Of a stretch of 64,000 nt of DNA, positions 58,301 through 64,000 are shown piece by piece. This stretch comes from Mesodorylaimus sp. YZB2_4 (Eukaryota; Nematoda; Enoplea; Dorylaimida; Dorylaimidae). The stretch's first letter is position 1; each line of letters begins with the position of its first letter. The notes below the pieces were generated by a model. The model searched no databases. It was not told where the DNA came from and saw nothing but the letters and a program-made list of their open reading frames with translations. Made by a program: the position numbers and the translations under genes. Location: NCBI GenBank assembly GCA_030248295.1, contig JASANH010000916.1:62001-126000 (forward strand), written 5' to 3'.

Positions 58301-60749
58301 TGTACACTGTAGTGCATTCCACAAACAATCAACACCCTCGTTACTTTCGCCATCTAATCTTAGCCTGTAAACCACACCCAACGTTCTGTTCACCTAAACA
58401 ATATATCCTCGGGGCATCCTCTAACTGGCTCGCTCTGATATACCAAATAAAACACATTTCCAAAAATTCAAATAAAAGTGGTGGGAAAACATGCAAAATT
58501 CTGGGTGTGTTTAAGCGTCATAACAAATTTGGTTCATAGACCGATAGTGGATTTGTGTCGCGTGAAGGGAATGGAACAGTATTCAGTCCCCTCCCAAATA
58601 TAACCCATTACGACACAATAGAAACTAGAAACAATTTTCCCCTAAGTGGTCCTAGAAAGGCAGAGTCACGACTGACTGCTCACAGTGAATAATGTTGTCA
58701 ATGAAATTATGCCATGGCGAACCAGCTTGTTCTTTTTTTAGGCACACGATACTCGACTGCATAATGATAGGGCACTCTTGTTGAAATGATGAGCATTCAA
58801 TTTTCCGAGGATTTATTCAACAAACTAAAAAGTCAAAACGAGCCAACAACATGCATCATCTCAACAATTTTATGGCCGTCCAAAGTCCACCAACAGACAT
58901 AATTGGAGGCGCTATATCAACTCAACGCATCAACTTTTTGCCCCTTTCTCTTCACTAAATTACGTAAAAAGCTTCACGGCCTGCACGAGAGCGTTTTCCT
59001 TAAACCAGTTTATTCAATTAATATAAATCAAATGCAAAAATTATACGGTCTAGATAAACTAGTTTGCATGTAAGCTACATTCGAAATAGGCCTTCTCGGC
59101 TTCTTGCTTACTATTCTTAACTTTCACGTCAAAACTGTTTACTATCCGGCCATGTCTTCTAATAAAATATATGACTAGATTGAGAATCGGTCATTCTTTT
59201 TTTACTCAACTCCAAGAAGAGACGAAAGTAGGTTTGTCGCGTTTTTATCTGCATTCGTAAAACTGCCGTTTTCGTACTCTCTTCTCCTTCGTATCCCTCT
59301 CCCTCCATTCTCTCCTCCTCCCTTGCGCGAGTTTCAAGGCACTGCTTGGTTTCAACGTTCTGTTCTGGTCCTTCGAAAACTCTATCGCCACTGACTGCCA
59401 CCCGCTGCACAGCCTCTGGTAGCAAACAGTGCCATACTACTCTTCAGATCGTACTACAGAACTTTACGACGCCGTGTGTGCATTGATGAAAAGACAGAGT
59501 TGGTGAATTTCAAAAGTGCACATTTCCAAAATGTTCTTGGCCCCCGCCGATTTAGTGACTGCCTACTACGACTATACAAGAAAAATACAGTACACTCCTG
59601 AGTCCGCACACATTGCAATCTACAAGACTCGGCTCCCTTGCCTGCTCCCCGCCATTGCTTTTTCGTAAGCTCCCCGATAATCTCAAGTCCAGCCGAGTCC
59701 TACTCTGCAACCAGACGAAATTAGCGCGCGTGTTAAGCATACGAAATACATATCAGTAAAATTTTCGATTGGAAACCAATCAACAAGTGGATGAAGGCCG
59801 TAGATACAACCCGCTGCTGCCCTACTGGTCTATTATCGCCCGCCTAGCCAGCGACAGCGTTCGGCTGCATTAGCCTTGCCAGCCAACCTAAGCTTACGCC
59901 AATGCGCTCAAAAGGTACACATCCAGCTGGCATCAATGCTATATAAAGAAGCATCAGGACCGAGTTCTTCGACCCGTGCTCCCCTTCCCACTCTTCTCCA
60001 AACGGTCTCCAGTTCGATCATATTGCATAGCAACGTCGACTGGCTGCTACACGTAATCGTAGGTCAGCTAGAGAAGGGAACACGTAAATAGGATAAGGTG
60101 ACGGTGATGAGTCAAACACTCGCCTCCAATGGTTACCGCAAGAATCACCCATAGCGACCAAAGTAAGCATTCCTAATTACACGGTTACCCCTGAGCGATA
60201 CCGAACCAAATACGAGCTCAGCTCAATTCGTAGGCCCGGCATAGGAACAGTAACGATACGGTGTTGGCATCTATTGGAGAAAATTCTTCTACAAGTTCGC
60301 AAGAAATACACTAGAAAGGCCCCTTGACGGGAAATGAGAACAATAAAAAGATCGAACTGATAATGGTACACGTCGAAAACTAATCGGCTTCACGAATTTT
60401 AGTGAAATGGGTAAAAAAATTGTTAATCAAAGCGAGTTTGTGCTGAAGTATACCGAAAAAAATGATTGGCGTCGTTAGTTGAAGAAACCCCACACAATAA
60501 GAAATCCACATGATGCTTTGAAACTAGTATCGAAAAGACCTGACAAAACGTCTACCTAAAGCCGTTCCTAATGCTAAAAACCTTACTGCATAAGTCTAGC
60601 ATAGATTCCAAACCTGCACCTTTTCTGATACTGTACCGATCATAAACTGGCACGCTAAATTCCTTACCTCGTTGATCTTCCATCGCTTCGGACTGACATG
60701 GCAGTAATCCAAGTAGAACAAGAAACAAAATCCGCAATAAGAAATTCAT
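40312..60749 (-). CDS. TMEM131: TMEM131 homologue, ~28 exons, ~2,100 residues
   Basis: Exons 5' to 3': 60668-60749, 56452-56516, 56360-56391, 55610-55804, 51736-52504, 51082-51187, 50771-50882, 50292-50442, 49805-49996, 49432-49536, 48717-48842, 48530-48643, ~48220-48304, 47358-47444, 47115-47270, 46702-46777, 46524-46662, 45683-45928, 45484-45562, 45245-45417, 44833-44981, 44582-44771, 44115-44303, 43110-43938, 42169-42757, 40969-41735, 40513-40914, 40312-40410. All junctions are GT-AG with matching phase except the 5' edge of exon 13. The signal peptide is MNFLLRILFLVLLGLLPCQS (ATG at 60749). Then come AFVQTGEELHF, the PapD-like domain, a long luminal part (GELPLLISN...GFRILNCEPF, FTPDFTMSW, LPRPYWEP), one helix (ALGFLLICVIASAYLEG) and a cytosolic tail of about 885 residues rich in S, Q and K. 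The last exon reads TTWSAG...FDIPWPQ. TMEM131 proteins sit in the ER/Golgi membrane, bind procollagen and recruit trafficking factors. Length is near that of animal orthologues. Introns 1 and 4 (4.2 and 3.1 kb) are filled with repeats. Confidence 0.9.
42103..42175 (-). mobile_element. tRNA-like SINE fragment at a TMEM131 splice donor
   Basis: The minus strand reads gggtaaggaagagcg, then about 45 bases on a perfect box B (GGGGTTCGAGTCCC, near 42114-42127). The box-A-like gggtaagg coincides with the gtaagg donor of the exon ending at 42169. No full cloverleaf forms. Confidence 0.4.
43110..44303 (-). other. TMEM131 membrane-helix exons
   Basis: Exon 44115-44303 ends the luminal part with the conserved LPRPYWEP block and the first half of the helix. 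Exon 43110-43938 completes the helix (FLLICVIASAYLEG) and starts the cytosolic tail. The 176-bp intron thus splits the codon of a glycine in the middle of the membrane span (GG + A). Confidence 0.85.
50480..50705 (+). mobile_element. SINE, copy D (diverged), in a TMEM131 intron
   Basis: A box-B-like tgttcgaccagc at 50599-50610 is followed by ggtaaatcagtttgtg and, 30-100 bases on, gtcactacaccccagag and ggtgttgtggtgaaac. These are in the same order as the body of the SINE at 22614-22780. Confidence 0.5.
51315..51540 (+). repeat. intronic repeat family 2, copy 1
   Basis: Shares gcgactata, cctgcggctgaaa, ggttgacgt.tcccagc, gcctaccag and gagggtt in order with 53020-53225. The copies are diverged and neither encodes protein. 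Confidence 0.55.
51736..52504 (-). other. TMEM131 exon 5 with PapD-like domain
   Basis: The 769-bp exon continues PPSLEFGF from exon 4 into AIGVPEQKKVKVTNPTASKV, EPGHSTTFDVVFLP, LSIHSSLGAFQYIVSGVG and NPYRLRPFVGARVPLNGTF. This is the immunoglobulin-like fold that in TMEM131 contacts the procollagen C-propeptide. An insertion of acidic and glycine residues (DGEDGADGSGTGGGERR) near its 3' part is probably a lineage-specific loop. Confidence 0.85.
52505..55609. other. TMEM131 intron 4 (3.1 kb)
   Basis: Holds the family-2 repeat at 53020-53225. Short ORFs such as 54570-55058 lack any coding support. I see no nested gene. Confidence 0.6.
53020..53225 (+). repeat. intronic repeat family 2, copy 2
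   Basis: Partner of 51315-51540. Confidence 0.55.
56289..56314. repeat. (ATCG)n microsatellite
   Basis: Six and a half perfect tetramers in a TMEM131 intron. It is self-complementary. A separate (GATGAC)n-like stretch lies at 56158-56180. Confidence 0.85.
56772..57095. mobile_element. hAT-type MITE, copy 1
   Basis: Perfect 19-base inverted termini cccagcatcgaccgatccg at 56771-56789 and 57078-57096. It is internally homologous to 57481-57849: ctctttatctgc against ctctgtatctgc, catactatgatgagaaaa, cccgtttt, gagcagattggtgaggac. A G11 run at 56799-56809 splits a secondary palindrome (gatccgccgatcc/gatcggcggatc). Flanks gggctgac and gggctggg may be an eroded 8-bp duplication. Confidence 0.75.
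57150..57240 (-). repeat. ttgcgcc-word array
   Basis: Four to five degenerate copies of gattgcgct/tttgcgcca/attgcgctt/gttgcgccg, in opposite orientation to the array at 57890-58015. Confidence 0.45.
57481..57849. mobile_element. hAT-type MITE, copy 2, with perfect 8-bp TSD
   Basis: Terminal ccagcattgaccgatcc pairs with the reverse complement of ggatcggtcgatgccgg (two mismatches). The identical octamer gcccagag flanks both ends (57473-57480 and 57850-57857). Length is 369 bp with no coding capacity. Confidence 0.85.
57890..58015 (+). repeat. ggcgcaa-word array
   Basis: About nine degenerate units of 11-16 bases around gcgcaa: cagcgcaatta, ggtgcaatta, ttggcgcaaca, acggcgcaatc, acggcgcaagt, acggcgcaatc, acggcgcaact, gcggcgcaact. 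This resembles the subterminal words of the MULE at 25866-28423. Confidence 0.65.
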
Positions 60750-61710
60750 TTTGACTTCGTTGATTTTCTTTTTCGTCATGCTGATTTTTAGGATTACGCA
60801 TAACGAATTTATAATCAATCGCAAAAACTAAACCAAAAGGAACGTAAATTTTCCCCGACAAAAAGCGAAATTATTCAATCGAATAACGAACGATATTGTT
60901 TTATCAAAACGACCGACGAGTTGAAAATTATTACGTCGGTAATCTGTAACAGAGCCAAAGATTACTACGAGACTTATCTAGCAGACCCAGGCTAAGACAG
61001 TATTGAAAAATGATGATAACACTGAACGTCAGAAAACTTTTCATATCCAGAAAGGCTCAGCGCAGTCTTTCCGGGCAATCATAGGCATCTACAATGAAAG
61101 GAAACTAGGGCTCGTATAGTTTGTTGCGTGTACTTGATGCACTGTACAGTTCAGAACAAGAAGTACGGAAACCACGAAGTTTCTAAACGTGAGCATGGAA
61201 AGTTTTCAAACTCATAATCAGCCTAGACCCGCAAGTAAATACAAAATAAGAATAAGAAACCACGCCACGCGCTAAACTTGTATGTAGATACTGTAAAGAA
61301 ACCTATCGCGGACGAACTTTTCGCATGCCGAGACGCTGTCTTTCTTCTTCTTGCTCCACCGACCGACCAGCCGCTCAACAACTGCCATGTGCGCTACAGG
61401 CAAGGCGCCAGCCGCGCGCACATATCATCACTGCGTTGTTATAAGTAGTAATAGGTGCGGTGGCCCAATTTAAAGCGGGAGATTCAACTTTTTAAATTTG
61501 AAACAGCATATAGAACTTAAAGTACAATATTTTACAAGCACTATTGTGCATCCTTTTTACTTTGGCAGTCTTTTAGTTCCAGCACAATTTTCACTAAAAT
61601 CCATAAATTTTTGCAGGGACCATGCAGACACCTCAACGGAGCATAGCTATGTGTATTAGCTGACAAGCACGATCAGACCCGCATGTTAGTACAGCTCGGT
61701 GCTCCTTGCT
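60750..61710. other. between TMEM131 promoter and the next gene's 3' end
   Basis: No gene supported. Upstream in-frame ATGs (60779, and a non-ATG extension to 60824) could lengthen the TMEM131 N-terminus but would displace the signal peptide. Confidence 0.4.
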
Positions 61711-62892
61711 TTACATGGAAGTTGGTGCAATCACATGGATGTCGAAATTGGATACGTTGACCTTCTTCTCTGTGTCACTTCCCAAAAATCCAGAAAATGC
61801 GCCAGCGAATAATCTGGGTGAAAATCCATGCCGCGGTGATGGTTGCGCCGAGTTGGGCAGCGAAGAGGACTGACTGTCACACCTAAAATGGCTAATGCAT
61901 TAACAGCAACTAACAACGCAAAAGGTATCCCAAAGGTCCTTGTTTTAGGCTTGGCTAAGGATTTGTGACCGCAACGGAATCAGCTTAGTGATCGATTGTG
62001 CTGTTCAACTGCGACACGACATCAACCTCCGCTCGAACTCGCCTATTAGTGGCCTGGAAGTCAACTTGGCGTTTCGACAAGATTTTCCAATGAAGACCCT
62101 TGAGAGGGGGCACTATGATCTTTCCAGAAAGATCAGAGTGCAAGGAATGGTATCCAAAGCCATGAAAAGAAGAACTATCTGAAACCATATTTTACACTTC
62201 CAAGCACTTCCAGTGCTCTGGTCGATAATATAACAGTTACGCGTTTTCCTTCACAAACTGGCAATGCCATGTACTTGCATGGATGCGTGAAATGTAGTTT
62301 CAGAAAGGTGTTATGTTAGTTGCTGCAAACTGGAATTCAGAACGCAGTTCTGAGTCTGGAATCTGAAGCTTACGCAAAGCATTTGTTGGCCTGCTTACCC
62401 GGATATCTTCTCGAGTGGTGCCACAGTCAATCCACGTTTCGACACTGCATCGCTCAGGCTACCACCTCGTTTTACTTTGTCACCTTCCGATTTTACCGAA
62501 GCCAATGCTGACAGATCATGATTTCCAGTGGGACCAATGCCAGAAGCTGGTTGACTTTGACCACTTTTCTGTTTTGCTGATTGATGTGAGAGCCCTGGGC
62601 GTAGTGACGGGTAAAATTGGGGGTCGATGGGTGGCGATGCTGACGATGCTGCCATGCTGGATTCCACGTCGGCATTATGGAATTTGGGTGAGTCGAAATA
62701 TGAACTGCCTGAAACACAAGGTTTATCAACTGAGAGATCCAATTCGAGGGATGTGCTTGCGTTTTCAACAGGTGAGAATTACTTGAACTGACAATGCTGT
62801 GCATGGGAAGGAGGATTGGCATTGCGCCAGGAGGATGGGGCGGAGGAGGTTGTGCGGCATTCGATGACGTGGCTTGATGACACTGACTGAGG
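61711..62892 (-). CDS. unidentified Ser/Pro-rich protein, C-terminal three exons
   Basis: Exons 62783-62892, 62399-62708 and 61711-61882 join with agreeing phases (1+2, 2+1) and end in TAA at 61711-61713. The first reads NAAQPPPPHPPGAMPILLPMHS, the second is Ser/Pro/Lys-rich (SSYFDSPKFHN, PPIDPQFYPSLRP), the third ends FLGSDTEKKVNVSNFDIHV plus IAPTSM. Donors are gtaatt and gtaagc, acceptors tttcag and tttag. Low complexity suggests an intracellular, possibly regulatory protein. I recognise no domain. The 5' end is unclear: the first exon may be preceded by more exons to the right, or translation may start at MPILLPMHS inside it. Confidence 0.55.
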
Positions 62893-63056
62893 CTGACAGT
62901 CAGAGCGGTTTAACCATGCAAGGCCATCGGAGCTTGCCCAGAGAGCGTGAGCATGGAATGGCAAAAAGCTAACCAGGGTGTGTCTGACAAGACATGAGAT
63001 CTGTGTTTTGCTCTGATTGGATGAGACAGGCCGCGACTTGTCAGCCGATCAGCATG

Positions 63057-63484
63057 TCATTTGCGAAAGAAAGGTTCAGAGTTGTCTGCTAAAAATCCCC
63101 AAGGTTCATAGGTCACAAATACAGTAAGACACGATTTGCGATAAAAAAGTTGGACTTTGTAGCCTAGCGAACAAAATCAGAAAAGCATCAGACTTGCCGG
63201 TCGCAAAGCGTTTTTTCTCGCCACATTTCCATTGGCCAATATCGTCGGGTAAACTGAGATTATGCCTCATGGGCGTGGGTGCTTCGAAATCCGGTTCTGG
63301 CTCGTCTGAATCATACAAATGCTTCGTTGGCATTTTCAATTGAAGATGATCATTTTTCTTGACATTTTCTTTAGCCATATTATCCAATAGCTTCACTTTG
63401 GTAGTTCGAGTTGCCAGGCGACTCGAACTTTCCTTCTTTGTCGAGGAGCAGCACGACGAAGCCGCGTCCTTGTTAGCCAAGCAA
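63057..63484 (-). CDS. candidate exon(s) of an unidentified gene
   Basis: A frame from an acceptor at 63484 (gtcag) to about 63198 encodes a charged stretch: KEENSSR-like basic N-part, then KMPTKHLYDSDEPEPDFEAP and MRHNLSLPDDIGQWKCGEKKRFAT. It would end at a GC donor (gcaagt) and could join a 32-bp terminal exon 63057-63088 (DNSEPFFRK, stop). Alternatively it belongs to the gene at 61711-62892 through an unseen exon. The frame runs to the right toward the window edge, so it is partial. Confidence 0.35.
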
Positions 63485-64000
63485 CTGACGATGAGACACA
63501 GAACGCACTCTTCAAGTACACAATAGCACGTGGCGTGGGCCTTCGATTTTGCTGGAGGACACTAAGCTGGCCCGATCGTTTCCATCAGCCATGCTAAGCT
63601 AACCTAGCCACGCAGCCAACCTTCGATCAATATAGCCCTTGGTGCCAGACGTCTAAAATGCAAGCGGTCTAAACTAGATGAATCCAGAAACGGAGAGGGG
63701 CTCACAGAAAAGGAATCACGTCAGCCATTAGGCAAGCCAGGGGAAGCCGCTGGATCAATAAGCTTTTACCCTGGCTTATCCTGTCATCACGGCAAGAATG
63801 ATTCAGAATTCAGTCGGGCATTCTTCGTGCCGATTATTGCAGTGCTCGAATTCCAATGGGCTGCTTGATGCAAATGGGAGTAGGCACGACATGCACTCGC
63901 GGCTGCCTGATAGTCTGAGTGAGATTTGGTGCGGGAAAAGAATAAATTGCGCAAGAAGTATTGCACCTAGTGCCGTGAGAAGACTCACGGAGACTATGTC
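63485..64000. other. window edge, no gene supported
   Basis: Upstream exons of the preceding candidate may be here, but none is convincing. Confidence 0.35.

Larger units (their letters stand above)
56517..60667. other. TMEM131 intron 1 (4.15 kb)
   Basis: Contains two related MITEs (56772-57095, 57481-57849) and two opposed gcgcaa-word arrays. From about 58020 on it is ordinary AT-rich sequence, in which I find no second gene. Splice phase (1+2) and the reading AMEDQR-G-AFVQTGEE across the junction support the join. Confidence 0.65.

Noticed and set aside
59159-59425. 88-codon minus frame in TMEM131 intron 1
   Set aside because: Charged low-complexity translation, and the exon 1 to exon 2 junction is in phase without it.
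1-64000. CRISPR arrays, bacterial operons or a prokaryotic defence system
   Set aside because: Spliced genes, collagen and GPCRs show animal nuclear DNA; the short arrays at 18481 and 57890 have irregular units and no spacers of constant length.

Overview
The window is animal nuclear DNA, and the best-supported source is a nematode. The decisive evidence is a complete cuticle collagen gene (20523-21994, minus). It has the nematode-specific N-terminal cuticle domain, a subtilisin-type R-E-K-R processing site, cysteine-flanked Gly-X-Y blocks and the usual YCPCP ending. Short GT-AG introns, TATA boxes, a pair of chemoreceptor-type GPCRs and many decayed DNA transposons agree with this. The species cannot be named from the sequence.

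Layout. 1-3.6 kb: no genes, one element with terminal inverted repeats, one hairpin. 3.6-4.4 kb: an unrecognised cysteine-rich secreted or anchored protein. 5.6-7.0 kb: remains of a Ty3/gypsy integrase interrupted by a hAT-type element with a clear 8-bp target duplication. 7.3-11.4 kb: an alpha-1,3-fucosyltransferase (minus) and a three-exon UDP-glycosyltransferase (plus), divergently arranged. 11.4-15 kb: a tandem duplication of the UGT locus whose second copy is a relic, plus tRNA-derived SINEs. 16.0-16.7 kb: a small secreted protein (two exons). 18.5-20.05 kb: a short tandem array and about 1.4 kb of almost pure homopolymer pyrimidine. 20.5-22.1 kb: the collagen and its TATA box. 23.0-24.0 and 36.2-37.1 kb: two rhodopsin-like GPCRs with a near-identical first half and diverged second half. 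25.9-28.4 kb: a MULE transposon with a broken transposase, matching terminal inverted repeats, and a 298+298 bp foldback inserted next to its right end. 29.4-30.9 kb: an egghead-like family 2 glycosyltransferase. 31-40 kb: repeats and a dead mariner.

From 40.3 to 60.7 kb the minus strand carries a TMEM131 homologue. I traced about 28 exons whose phases agree at every junction but one. The protein has a signal peptide, a PapD-like domain, a long luminal region, one membrane helix and a long charged cytosolic tail. Its introns host a pair of hAT-type MITEs, SINEs and long C-tracts. At the right edge (61.7-63.5 kb) lie exons of one or two unidentified minus-strand genes.

Functional themes. TMEM131 proteins are known to help load and export procollagen, and a cuticle collagen lies in the same window. 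Three genes are glycosyltransferases (GT10 fucosyltransferase, UGT, egghead-like GT2). Nothing shows that these genes are co-regulated. I found no intact rRNA or tRNA gene and no CRISPR array.
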